Below, piece after piece: positions 22,130 to 33,966 of a DNA stretch of 37,021 nucleotides. This DNA is from Rhizophagus sp. LPA8_4_AMF (lineage: Eukaryota > Glomeromycota > Glomeromycetes > Glomerales > Glomeraceae). The notes beneath the pieces were generated by a model. It saw nothing but the letters and a program-made list of their open reading frames with translations, made no database searches and was not told the origin of the DNA. Location of the stretch: contig JADRCO010000342.1 in assembly GCA_021464525.1 (NCBI GenBank), positions 1-37,021 of the forward strand, written 5' to 3'. A program made the translations under genes and the position numbers. The first letter of the stretch is position 1, and each line of letters opens with the position of its first letter.

Positions 22130-22912
22130 TTTTTTTGTTATTTTGCATTTTGGGAAGTTATTCTTCAGAGAAATGTAAAAAGAAGTATTTCAAGAAATGT
22201 ATAAAGTAAAGCGTACGGTACTTCGATCGGTATGCGGATTGATCCATATTGATCCGGATTAAACCGAAAATACGGATGAAAATCTGCGGATACATCCGGA
22301 TCGCCAAATTTTGGATTACAAAGTATTTCCGAACCAATGATCAGATTTTAACTGTTTAATAGTATTTTAATGTTGCGCATATAAAGGTAGAGCTGAATTT
22401 CTAAAATAATTATCTTTTATCCGGATTTTCATTAATTAAAGTTTTCATCCGGATTAAATACCAGAAGTCGGATCGAAACACTAGTAGACAGTGTGGCACG
22501 TAAATTATGTCTTTTACTATAACTTTTTTTTTTTCTTTGAAGTAAATATGAATATTAACTTATGATTCATATTAACTAAGTTTATGACGTTTATTACGTT
22601 GAAGCAAGAAAGTACTAGTCTCAAAAATGTTCTAATTTCTTTCGTCGGCTTCGTATCACTTAGCCAGAAATTAATGAATATTCTGGATTTGCATTCTTGC
22701 TATTAAAGCAAAGTAAACATGATTTTATTTCATTTTTCGCTTTACCATACTTTTTAACGATGTAAGTCTTGCTTTATTATAATAATGAGATAAGTACAAT
22801 GAATTATAAACTTTCCGGATCACCTTAACGATACTAAAAAATTCGCTTTACCATATAGCGCAATATCCGGTTTATTATAAAAAAATACTAAGCCAAATTG
22901 AGTAGTATCATG
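22130..22912 (+). pseudogene. Decayed tandem copy of the three-exon gene, split by a MITE
   Basis: This block repeats the 5' flank, exons and 3' end of the preceding gene. Upstream, ATTTTG...AAGTTATTC...GAAATGTAA matches 21383-21416. In the first exon AGTAAAGC corresponds to AGTAAAACGC, and after a 268-bp insertion GACAGTGTGG corresponds to GACAATGTGG. The start codon is lost (ATAAAGTAAA instead of AAATGAGTAAA). The first donor reads GC instead of GT, about 150 nt of intron 1 is missing, and exon 2 has insertions and deletions. The end, AAATTGAGTAGTATCA at 22894-22909, is preserved. It cannot make the copy-1 protein. Confidence 0.65.
22213..22486. mobile_element. 268-bp MITE-like insertion rich in ATCCGGAT
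   Basis: Comparison with the neighbouring copy shows an insertion at 22216-22483 flanked by GTA at 22213-22215 and 22484-22486, a probable 2-3 bp target duplication. The ends form an imperfect inverted repeat (GGTACTTCGATCGG against TAGTGTTTCGATCC). Inside, ATCCGGAT palindromes recur at about 22251, 22289, 22430 and 22448. There is no coding capacity. Size, ends and short duplication fit a non-autonomous DNA transposon. Confidence 0.65.
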
Positions 22913-25900
22913 GTGAAGAATAGATGATGTGTGATGCCATAAGAAATGTAGTATATTTAATTTGGTCCAATATCAAATTGTAGTTAAATTCAATGATCGG
23001 ATCGGCCGCTTTTGATTGCATCGCATACAGCACATGATAAATTTTTAATTTATTAATCCGAACTTAAATTAAACATTTTGATAAAAAAATGTTTTTTTTT
23101 AAACAAGTGATTGGTAAATTCTTTGAAACATATACATTCTCATTTTTGTTTAGATTATCACTTAGTCAGCTTGGTTACATTGACGCACTATTAAAATTAC
23201 AATTAATGTACGGTAATTATTTTAATTATAAGTAATCAATTATTAGGAGTGATAAATTTAACAAACCACATTGTTGAATAAATATAAATATGTTTATGTA
23301 TATATTATGTACAGTATATAGAAGAATAACCGAATTGACATTTTTTATAAATTAAATTATGTAAAAAAGATTATTTACGTGAGTAAAATATGTTTGTTTT
23401 GGAAAAACTAACAATCTACCGGATGATACTTTATTAATACATAGTATTGGTAGTGGATGTACGGTTAAATCTTCTTAGAACAAATTTCATTATCGGAAAT
23501 CTCAAAATTAGATATATTTCTTACATCTTGTTAAGTTATAATGCAGCGTCACTCCCCCAAATCCTTACGTAGATAGCACCAGCCGGGTTTTGTGCCATTA
23601 CACCAAAATCAAATCTTTGCCAACCACCAAATTATTTTGATTTTGATGAATTTCTTGGTATATTATTTAAAATGGATTTATAAATTGATCGTTTTTTTGG
23701 GCTGTACTAAGAATTTTCTTAAAAACAAAGTCAACAATCACTTACAATTATAATAATGATAGATGTAACGTCTAAAATCAGATCATATACATTCATTATT
23801 CCATTATGATCCCTATATGATTAAAACCAATTGCTCTTATAAAAATATTTAGTTAATTTAGTTAATTATAAAATCAAAAAAGAATAGATTAAACATCGCA
23901 GATTAATTTAATTACCTCAGAATATTCGTAGTTTACGAAAAAACATCTCAATTACGATTTCAAGTGTTAAAGTGACCAAATAATATTTTAATCTTCCAAA
24001 AATTGACCGTTAATAAATTACATGATATAGTTGTATCCTGATAATAAGTAACAAAATAAGTACCAATCCGTGCTTTTAAACGTAGCTGGATGATTTAAAT
24101 AGAGCTTGAAACGTCCCAGAAGATTTTTTTAATATTTAAACAAACCGTTAATAACTAGCTTTACATCTCGTTAATTTACAAGTTATACATACATACCTTT
24201 TTCGTCCAAGCAAATTTTATTTACAATTTATATGAGATAATATGGATTATAAATGATTTTTCGCTATTGAAATTTGAAAATTATGTGAAATTTTATATGT
24301 TATAATTAAATAACATGAATGCGAAGCATCCCAGATAATGGATAGTATTCACCCTCACTCCTATTCGATAAATACCGTATAAACATACACAATAATTCGT
24401 ACATATTAAATTTTAATTATAAAGGATGGTTTCTAACATAATTTATATTTATTATAATCTTTTGAATTCTCGTGGGAAGATTTTTAGATTATGTAAATTT
24501 TTATTTAGGTCAATTAATATTATAAAATAAATGACAAAGTCATAATTTTAAAAGTTTGTATTCCAAAAATTGTAAAGATCTATTAATAGTTGTAGGGTGA
24601 TGTAATGATTTTCATGATTTCGATCTACAATTTTGGATACACTAGTATATAATTGGTAGCATATATAGAGAGACTTTTTTTGCAAATCAGAATACGTTAT
24701 TAATCAGGCGGAAAAGAATTTTTTTGGATTTTGCATAGAAGTACTTTTTATTATGCTAGCGTTCGTCATTATACTTCAAACTTAAAGTTTTGTATTACAA
24801 ATAAGTTTCGTTATTGTGGCGAATTTGAAATTTTTTTTCTTTTTTGAAACATTTTCTCTTGGCGCACGTATGTAGTAATTGACAAAATTGCAATTTTCAC
24901 GCCTATTTTATAAAATAAATGTTCCTAACAAGATAAATTGCCACATATCCCTATATCTATTGCTAATTTTAGCGAGATCGTTACGCCGCAAAATTTTAAA
25001 AAAGATCATTTCTATATGTGAATTATCCATAATTAGGTTAAACGCGATATAATATTTAAATAAAAAGAATTAAATAAAAAGAAAAAGTTTCCCTATTGGA
25101 CCAACCCGAAGCAAACAAATTTTCGCGGTTTAATTAATGATTAAATAACTAACGATTAATTAAAGGATAATACAATTAAAGTTTAGATTGAAAATTAAAA
25201 TGGTGTCTTTTTACGACAATTCACGATATATTGTTTTATTGAACTTACCTTTTTTATCACATATTTTAATTTAATAATAAATAATAAACAGATGAGGATA
25301 GAATAATATTAAAGATTATCTAGAATGTAGAAATTATCACATAACACAACAAATTATACATAAATAAATGCATTAAATAACTTATGACAATGATGTGTTA
25401 CTTAAATCCGGTACAATAAGTTGCTTTTGCATCAAACAAAATATTTTTTAATATAAAGATCTACCATTTTATTAGTATTGAATGTTTAATCTTAAATATA
25501 CGTTTTTGAAAAGTTGGTGACTTTATTATAAACGTGCATAAATAATTTATTACGATTTGCTGTTATAAACATAATTACACGACACGTGTTATTATTCACA
25601 ATAAATTCGATTCTCCCGAATCCCAATAACTTCACAGTTCACAGAGTTTACTAAAAATATTTATTGGCGAATAATTATTAATACATTACTCGCTGTGAAA
25701 CTTGGAAAATCCTTTTTTCCTTTTCAGTGAAGTAAAAGTAATAAAATGTAAATATGCATCATTAATTATTAGCTAATTTACATAAATGACATTTCCGAAA
25801 GAATTTAAAAAAAATTTTTTTTTTTTGACCGAACGTATAAACTGTTACACTGTTACACAATAAAAAAAATTTGAAAAGTGCCAAAACTTTCGAGAACTCT

Positions 25901-26284
25901 TCGGAAAAAGAACGAGCGCGAAAATTCAAAAGATCTACTTGATTATCTATAACCAAGTCTTTTAGTAGAGTTAAATTTATAGTACCGGCCCAAATTAAAT
26001 TTTATTATAAAATAAAAAAACGAATAATTTTTTAACGATTACATTTAAATTAAATAGTATTTCCGTTTCAAATTAAATTTGAACTATTCTCGTTATATAA
26101 ATGTCAATTATTTTTTTTTATATCGTTGTATTACATGGATAATAGATTGATCATTCCAACTTTGGGTCACAAACCCAAAAGTCGATCGCGGGCGTTCAAT
26201 AATTTTTTTTATATAAGAAAATTGGTTACGCGTAATTTTATTACACAAAAAAACAATGGTTTTAGTCACGGTTTTATTAAACAG
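22913..26284. other. Long gene-poor spacer
   Basis: About 3.4 kb without a supportable gene. A GC-richer patch at 23540-23620 may be an old repeat fragment. The minus-strand frame at 25762-25956 has no recognisable motif. A short hairpin, CTTTGGGT-CACAA-ACCCAAAAG, lies near 26160-26182. Confidence 0.5.
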
Positions 26285-26285
26285 A

Positions 26286-26314
<29 letters not shown>
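26285..26314. repeat. AAT trinucleotide microsatellite
   Basis: About nine to ten AAT units in a row. Confidence 0.85.
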
Positions 26315-26316
<2 letters not shown>

Positions 26317-26661
26317 CAAGTGCTATGAAGATAAACTAATAGCTTGAGCTTATAAGTCTTAATTTATTAAAATCTTAATTATCAATCAATCCTTATATAA
26401 GTTTGCATAAATACATAAGTAGGCTACATTATATCGTAATATTCCATACATAGTTAAATTATTTAAACATAGGTTACTAGTAACATAAAAAAAAATAATA
26501 AAGTAATTGTATAAAAAAAAAAATCATAAAATTACTAAAATTAGTAAAGCGATTAATTTGACTATAACATATATAATATTATATAAAAATAGTGTAATAA
26601 GAAAATCCATTATTAGATAAATTTGATAACTTATCAAGTCGATAATAAATAAGAAAATTAG

Positions 26662-26664
<3 letters not shown>

Positions 26665-26706
<42 letters not shown>
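26665..26706. repeat. (AT)21 microsatellite
   Basis: An uninterrupted 42-nt AT tract, 38 nt past the stop codon of the minus-strand HMG gene. It may lie in its 3' untranslated region. Confidence 0.9.
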
Positions 26707-26710
<4 letters not shown>

Positions 26711-26743
26711 TACTTTTTTCCCGGCGAAAGGAATATAATGTTT

Positions 26744-27319
26744 TTAAATTTCCGCCGATACATTATTAATATACATTAAAAAACATTCGGAATCGAAATT
26801 TTCAAAGTTTAATCCAAGTCCATTAGGAAAAGGTTCCAATGAAAAATCAGGAATAAGAGGATAATCAGTTGGAGAGGTTGTCAAAGAATTAGGAGAAAAA
26901 TTATTATACGAGTTAAAACGAGGAATTTGGTAGGGCATATAAGCTGGTATAATTCCTCTTACATGGGTAGATTGATTATACGTTTCAATATTATACCTTT
27001 GAGTGTAAACAAAACTAACTTCACTTGCTAAATTTTCATACATTTCTTTCTCTTCTAAAGAAGCACTTCTCCATAAAATTCCACTAACTTTACTAATAAC
27101 TCGCATATTAACTATTCCTACTTCTTTTGCGATATGGTGAACATTCTTGCGGCAAAGAAGAAACCCATTTGGAGGACGAGTTGGTCGATTGGTTCTATTA
27201 AAACTTGTAGTCAATAACTCTACCGGATCATTTAAATGAGGTGGAAAAATCATTTTTCTGTCGATCTTGTTCATTAAATTATCGACTAAAAAGTCTAACG
27301 AAAAATTGGGAGTGGCCAT
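26744..27319 (-). CDS. MATA-HMG-type HMG-box protein (cluster member 1)
   Basis: This intronless frame encodes 191 residues. The HMG box is at about 48-101 and is near canonical: RPPNGFLLCRKNVHH, then VISKVSGILWRSASLEEKEM with the core tryptophan at 83, then YENLASEV. HMG boxes of this type bend AT-rich DNA and act as transcription regulators in the nucleus. The family is strongly expanded in Rhizophagus. Before the box lies IDRKMIFPPHLNDPVELL (19-36), a motif shared with the next HMG gene. The C-terminal 85 residues are proline- and asparagine-rich and probably disordered. A role in mating is not shown by the sequence: MATA is a family name here. The gene lies between two long AT microsatellites. 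Confidence 0.9.
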   Translation of the reverse strand: MATPNFSLDFLVDNLMNKIDRKMIFPPHLNDPVELLTTSFNRTNRPTRPPNGFLLCRKNVHHIAKEVGIVNMRVISKVSGILWRSASLEEKEMYENLASEVSFVYTQRYNIETYNQSTHVRGIIPAYMPYQIPRFNSYNNFSPNSLTTSPTDYPLIPDFSLEPFPNGLGLNFENFDSECFLMYINNVSAEI

Positions 27320-27986
27320 CGATTATATCTTGGCAAACGCTTTATTTCGTTAAAATATTTTTTATTATTGATTCTTAATGGAAGATCTCTTTAAAGTTTT
27401 GTATAAAAAATATATTTTTAAAGTGATTGCCAAGATTTTTTTTTTTTATATTTGCTTTAATTTTCGTGAGTTTTTTCAATGGCAAAAGATTAGAGAAGAG
27501 TGAAATCCCCATGTATTTATATAAATTGACATCGTTTTTCACCATTGCATTAATCATCACCCCCTGATTATACCAGTACTTTAAAAAGATTTTATTTATA
27601 TTGTGCATTGGAGGGACAGACAATCTTAGTTCTCAAAAAAGAATTTTATTTTCAATCGGAAAAAAATATACTTTTATATATATTGAAAAAAAAAATGTTT
27701 ATAACAACAATATAAATTACAAACTACAAATAATATTAAAATTAAATTATATATTAATTCGATTTTTTTTTTTTTGAAGTTTCGGCAGTTTTTTTTTTTT
27801 TAAACAGGTTATAAATCTTGTTATTGTCTCTTTTTATATATGTTTTTTAATTTACTTATCATCAAACATTCACGGAATTAAAACTAAAAGAAGTTTTCAT
27901 TAAATAACTATAAATTTCCGGTTTTTACAACTTACATAATATTTACTGTTAAAAAATATTAACTAATATTTTTTAATGTACTGATA

Positions 27987-27990
<4 letters not shown>

Positions 27991-28022
<32 letters not shown>
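27991..28022. repeat. (TA)16 microsatellite
   Basis: An uninterrupted TA tract of 32 nt, upstream of the minus-strand HMG gene. Confidence 0.85.
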
Positions 28023-28029
<7 letters not shown>

Positions 28030-30676
28030 AGTTTCGATAATAAAAAATAACATAAACAGAAATACATACATACATATAATTAATACTAAAATTTTTAATT
28101 AATTAATGAGCATTAGTGATTTTTTTTTTATTATGCATCACAGTAGTACTCTATATTAAACCTTACCTAATATTTGACTAATCCCAATTCTGCTTACTTT
28201 AATCCCGAAAGTTGTGTACTTCTATGCAAGTGTACTAAAAAGTAAAGTTTTCTTTGATTAATTAATTTTAATTAATTTTAATATATATGTTATTAAATTT
28301 TCATTGTAATTACGCGCGTTAAGTTTCTGGTGTACGATATTGAATTTAGATAATTATTTTATTGTGTTCAGTATCTACATGTTCCAATTTACAAAAAAAC
28401 TCTCCGCCTACAGACAAAAAAAAAAAAAACGGGGAATTTCAAAAATAGTGTGTTATTCATTTTTTTTTTTTTTTCAACGCGATATAATATGTGGCGCACA
28501 AGATCTGCAAGATTTATTGAACGCAAATAGGTCATTACCGAAAAGTCACCAAATATATTTCATCATATATTCCAAAAGGAGGACGTGATTCACTTAAGTG
28601 TGGCAAAAATCATGAGGCGTTCGTATCATTATCACAAAGGAGAAGATCATTCTACTAACTAAATTTGTAATCCATTTAAACCCTTGACGTGTTATCTAAC
28701 CTAATTTGAAAAAAAAAATTTTTTTTTTCCCTTCCTCCCTGGTTTTTACGGCGTAATTTTTTTTAACATGGTAAAATATAGTGATTTTATTACCTTGTTG
28801 GTACTATATGACAAATATATAACTCCATATAGTTTACAAACGAGTTTTTACTAGATTATCTATTACTAATAAATTCTCCGCCAATTCCTTATCATAAATT
28901 ATATTAATGTCGTGATATGTATTTTGCATAATTAACTTTAATTTAATTATTAATAAAAAATAATTACTGATTAATGATCTTTATTATTAAACCGAATATA
29001 TATGAGTAATAAGTATTTAAATTGTTTATTTTGTGTTTCATTTCAAAGTTCTTTTACAATGTTACAACGCAGAACCTTTCATTGCATTCCGAAATCTGAA
29101 TAGCATAAATATTAGCGCTTTTTTATTTTTCAAATAAAGATAAATTAATAAATATTTTCGAATTTTCTACCGGTGAATTTACTATATTTGTCCATTCAAA
29201 CTATTAAAATGATAGGATATTTTAATTACCAAATTCATGATAGACATTTTATGCATCTATTGCAGATCGAAAAAACAAACACAATGAAGTTTCTGAGGTA
29301 CAAAATCCCCAATAAAGGGTATCGTACGACATTTTAATGCATACATTGATAATTGTGATATGATGATATATTTATTTTAAATATTTTAAATATTTCAAAA
29401 TTAATCGGAAACAACCAGGAACATGAGTTACACGAATGAATGAAACTTTTTATCTCTATTAATAAAAACGATCGAATTTATTCTTATCTAGATTAGATAT
29501 TCATATTTATAACACGACATACGTAAAAATTAATTTATTGTCATATTGTTGAAAAAAAAAAAAAAAATATTAAAAATTTCGAATTGATGGCGTACGATAA
29601 AAATATTTTGAAAATCATTTATCTGCCAAGAAAATAAAAATGAAACATCTTTCTACTATCAGAAGACAATTATGATTTTATTTACATCATTCAAGAATTT
29701 AACATCCAATTAAGGAAGTTACCAAAAAAAGGTTTGTCAGATTAATTTTATATTAAGGAATTTTTTCCGTTATTTATATTTTTCTTAATTGGTCCGTTTA
29801 CATGCATGATTGTAGTTTCAATGAATTCTTTTTTTTCTTTTCGTGCAAATTCTTTAAAATGAACTTTCATTTCATTTATGGCGTTTTATATATGTACCAT
29901 ATGATTAGTACATGGATATAATTTTATTCGATATTAATTATTAAGAATCTTTCTTTAATTGGTTATTATTAAATCTCATATCGACCAATCAATAGGTTCT
30001 CAAAAAACTTAAAATTAAATAAAGAAGCTTTTGTTTATAATAAATGTATTTTACTAAAAAAAAAAAAAAAAAATAGTTCACAATTGACACGCGAAACAAA
30101 AATTGGGATCAGTCGAAAATCACTGCTCATCGTCATCGTTTGTGGCTGATCGATATTAATTTTATGTAATTATGCATTGCGTGATTACATGCGATAGTGG
30201 CACGGGTAAATTACTTTCCATCCCAGCTTATTAATGAAAAGGCTTGGCGTAGCTTCCATTATTAATCTTATTTAACCTAATCCATTTAACCCCTAGAAGG
30301 AATTTCATAGAATATATAGTTCGGAAGTTATCGGGGAATGATTTTTTACAACTTTATTAATGACTTTATAAAGATATTGCTTTTATTATTTTCTTTTTTA
30401 AGTGACAAAGGACAAAAGAATTTGTAATTTGACATGAAAAGAATTTATTATTATTGAATAAAAGATTTCCTATTTACGAATTTATAGCACACTAATAAAA
30501 TTTTGTGCGACTTTCAATAAATAATTCATTACTAATAATAAAAGATATTACAATTTTTACCAACTTTAGCTAATTTTGCCCAAAAGAAAAAAAAATTTTT
30601 TTTTGATACATAATTTAAAGAATAATGATTTACTAAAAAAATTAAAATATTATTTACTCACTAATCAGTAATCACA

Positions 30677-30889
30677 ATGGACAACGATAATACTGTACAA
30701 AATGATTAACAAAATATTCATAATTGAAATTCTTTAAAAATATTTTGACGTTTCTCTCATCGCGCAAATCTATTAATTCTTTTATGCGAGTTAAACTTTC
30801 GGTTAACTTTTGAGCTTTGAATAAAGTTTTGGACTTATCAATCAAGTATAAAAAATAATTAGCTTGTCCAAAATCGTTTAAAAATTTTT
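30677..30889 (-). pseudogene. Possible coding remnant, about 70 codons
   Basis: Reading leftward from about 30889, a frame stays open to a TGA at about 30677. Its composition is protein-like: KFLNDFGQANYFLYLIDK, KLTESLTRIKELIDLRDERN and NHFVQYYRCPL. It has no ATG, and a TAA sits immediately before it, so it can only be an internal or last exon or a remnant. I recognise no family. In DNA this AT-rich a chance opening of this size is possible. Confidence 0.25.
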
Positions 30890-31599
30890 GCGCTTACTCA
30901 CGCATTAAGTTTTAATATGCCAGTAATTTAAATAATGACCAATAATTAAAGCATGTGACACATTTAACACATTTAAAATTTGATTATATAATGAACTTTT
31001 AAATCTCATCTACTATTTTGGTCTAAAATAAAATTTATATTTTAGAATAAAATATCATGTTTTGTGGTGACTGGTGAGGTATGGTTACCTAGGTACCTGA
31101 CTAGTGATCAGGAAATTAATCTGAAACGAGCAAGGGAAAGTAAGGGAAATTAATTTTAATCGTAAATAATAAAGTGTTAAATGTCAAAATTTTTGCAAAA
31201 AAAAAAAAAATAATCTGTTAAAAAGGGGAATAAAAAAATTACAATCAATTATAAAGATAATCACTTATGATTTTAAGAATATCATGTTAATCACAATGAA
31301 ATCTTTATTTTTTTTATTAAGTATCCAGTTCTTTTAACTATTTATAATCCCAAAATAATATATTTAGTATGAATAAATGCCAAGTCTTGCACAAGCATGC
31401 AACAAATCATATTTTCGAACTCCTTCCCCCCCGATAAATTTATACGCTGCTAATATAACAATCATTGACTCAATAAGTTTCTGAAATTTCCTTTTTAAAT
31501 TTTATTTAGTTGGAAATTAATGAAAGATTTTCTGGCAGCGGTTTAAAAACGAGAATTCAGAATCATCTTTATCAGATAATCATTATATAATCGTTCGAT

Positions 31600-31608
31600 T
31601 ATAAATAT
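31600..31608 (+). promoter_or_regulatory. TATA box of HMG gene 2
   Basis: TATAAATAT lies 80-88 nt upstream of the ATG at 31688. The near-identical TATAAATAA before the third HMG gene, at almost the same distance, supports it. Confidence 0.6.
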
Positions 31609-31687
31609 ATCCCTTTTAAAAATTTTTACATTTCAAATTATTTAATAATTTACTAACCATTAACAACATTCCTTTACCTTCTTTAAT

Positions 31688-32140
31688 ATGAGCACTACTT
31701 TGTTACGCAATAGAATCGATCGTGGAAATATCTTCCCTCCAGTATATAGGAATCCAAATGAATTATTACAATTGTATTTGAATTCGAGACGTCATTTAGC
31801 TAAACCACCATCCATGTATGATATTTTCAGAATCAACTTTGCTAAAGAAGCTAAAAGACTTGGATTTAATAATCAATTACTCATTAATCACGAAGCAAAT
31901 TTCTTTTGGACTTATGCTACTCTTCAACAAAGACAACAATATACTCAATTATCTCGTGAAGTTCAAAGTCTTTACTTCCAGAGTGATGCGAAATACTACT
32001 ATTCACGTAAAAATTCTAGGCCATATCACATTGTTTCATCCGTTCATTTAATGACGAACAACATGAATGTAAATTTCCATCCACCTCTTACGCAACAACG
32101 AATTCCTATTCAAATTTCCATTAGTATTAGAAATAATTAA
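31688..32140 (+). CDS. Divergent MATA-HMG-like protein (cluster member 2)
   Basis: This intronless frame encodes 150 residues. It shares with member 1 the pre-box motif IDRGNIFPPVYRNPNELL (10-27) at almost the same distance from the box. The box region, about 40-92, keeps the pattern but not the consensus: KPPSMYDIFRINFAKEAKR, a tryptophan at 74 in NFFWTYATLQQRQQY, then TQLSREV. The usual PPNxF and SKxxGxLW cores are replaced. The fold may persist with altered DNA contacts, or the gene may be drifting. The tail is short and rich in asparagine, histidine and isoleucine. The intact frame and TATA box argue that it is still a gene. The family call rests on motif order and should be tested by profile search. 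Confidence 0.75.
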   Translation: MSTTLLRNRIDRGNIFPPVYRNPNELLQLYLNSRRHLAKPPSMYDIFRINFAKEAKRLGFNNQLLINHEANFFWTYATLQQRQQYTQLSREVQSLYFQSDAKYYYSRKNSRPYHIVSSVHLMTNNMNVNFHPPLTQQRIPIQISISIRNN

Positions 32141-33889
32141 ACCTTAATCTAAGTTCAAATAACAATATTTGAAAATATTTTTAATTATAAGTTGCATTTA
32201 AATTATAGAGAAAACCATATTAATATGGTTCAAATTTTAAGATTCTCCAATTATTTTATACGATAACTACAAATTTTTTTTTTAAAGAAACCTATTTTAG
32301 TGATTTATATATATGTGTAACTTAGTCTCAATTGTAACCGATGCATAAAAGGTCGGTAACTTAATGGACTTTTAAAAATTAATATTTAATGAAACATCAA
32401 TAAATAAGTTTCGATCGTAAATCATGTTTTCGCAGAATACAATCATTAATTTGCACACAATTATTATAATGTGGCTATATATATATACGGTAAATGTATA
32501 TAAATTTTATCATTGTAACCCATTATTTTTGTTTCATGTCCGATCTCGTTTTTTAAGGGAGCAAATCCGTAATCAATAATAATAAATCATAAAAGGATTA
32601 GATTAGTTCATTGTCGTCCAAGATTTATTTTATTTTATTTTATTTATTTATTATAGTAATAATTTTAATTTTCTATTTCCATTTTTTTTTATTTGTTTAT
32701 TATATTTTAATTTTATTAACTTTATTTATTTTTAATTCAATTTAATTTTTTTTTTTTTGTTTTGATGGCTATTTTATCTGTTATGCTAAAAAAAAACCTA
32801 GACATAAATCACGCCACACGTAATTTTACATTTAGAACAAATAATCTTTGTTAAATCTATTGGTTATTTTTCACTTTTATTTTTGATGAAACTGAAAATC
32901 TATTTATTGATGAAAATCTATTTATTAGTTTGGCGTAATTCTAAACTAAGCATACATACAAACTATACACGTAAGTCGTGTTAATTACATGTAAGAGGAA
33001 TTGATTACGACGTAGTCGGAATTTTTTAATAGCAATTATAACAGCTATTGTCACAAAAATAAACATTAATGCAAATAGTCATTGTAATATAGACATGTGG
33101 CCATGTGCAAAGATATTCAATGTAAAACTCCGGTAAAATAATAATAAAACACTAGATACAAAGTAGGGAAGGGATCTGAGCTTATACAATTGCATTGATT
33201 CATACTTTAACATAAAAGTAAATTTGTATATGCAATATCTTGCATTTCAATTTATACAATGAAGTACTTTCTTCTGTATATTAACCATCGGTTAGAACAG
33301 AATAAGGTTATGGCTCATTCATTCTTAATTGAACCAATAGGAGATGTTTATCATCTTATTGTTATGTTAAAATATATCGGATATTTTCAAATTTGGTTTG
33401 TTGTCGGTCATTGATATTATTTTTCTCATATGTAATTATTTGTATTTTATTATGATATGATCTCTAAATAAAATATTCCTGCATAAATGTAATGAGTTGC
33501 CAGCTTGCCAAACACAAAATTTTAATGAGAGATTATTCAATTGTTCAAAGGGAAAGAAATTTTTATGAGGCTTTTCAGATTCTTCATTCAAAAATATTCA
33601 ATTATATTATTTGTTATTATTAACTTGTACAAAAAAAACCCCTCGATTAATAAAATGAAACTTTTAATAAATTTGGTGTATCCGATCAAAGATTTGCCAC
33701 TTTTACTACCGACTTGTTCATTTCTTGTAAAAAAATTGATTAACGAATAATATTATAAATTTTAAAAATAGATAAATGTTTTGGTTGGTTAAAAGAAGTA
33801 CGATTTAATTTAAGAGAAATCTTTCCTTTATATCCTAATTTATAGATTAGTAACGAATCGGAATACAGAATTCGTTAGATGAATTTATG
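32141..33889. other. Spacer between HMG genes 2 and 3
   Basis: No gene supported. A run of TTTTA units lies at about 32622-32650. The frame at 33541-33750 starts on TTG and has low-complexity hydrophobic composition. It was not accepted. Confidence 0.45.
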
Positions 33890-33898
33890 TATAAATAA
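33890..33898 (+). promoter_or_regulatory. TATA box of HMG gene 3
   Basis: TATAAATAA lies 69-77 nt upstream of the ATG at 33967 and is followed by a T-run. Confidence 0.6.
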
Positions 33899-33966
33899 TT
33901 GCTCAAATTTTTTTTTTTTTTTTCTCATCACCCTTCCATTCAAACGAAAATAAAAAAATAAAAAAA

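Larger units (their letters stand above)
27320..31599. other. Long spacer between HMG genes
   Basis: No intact gene. A plus-strand stretch near 28500-28586 (LQDLLNANRSLPKSHQIYF) faintly resembles the segment leading into the HMG box and might be a decayed copy. A minus-strand open stretch from about 30890 to 30677 is described separately. The rest is AT-rich with many poly-A and poly-T runs. Confidence 0.4.

Noticed and set aside
25762..25956. 64-codon minus-strand frame
   Set aside because: The lysine/phenylalanine run comes from a poly-A/T tract and no family signature is present.
26524..26763. 79-codon minus-strand frame with (YI)n
   Set aside because: It reads through the AT microsatellite and overlaps the end of the HMG gene in another frame.
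33541..33750. 69-codon plus-strand frame
   Set aside because: Starts on TTG, hydrophobic low-complexity composition, no neighbours or signals supporting it.
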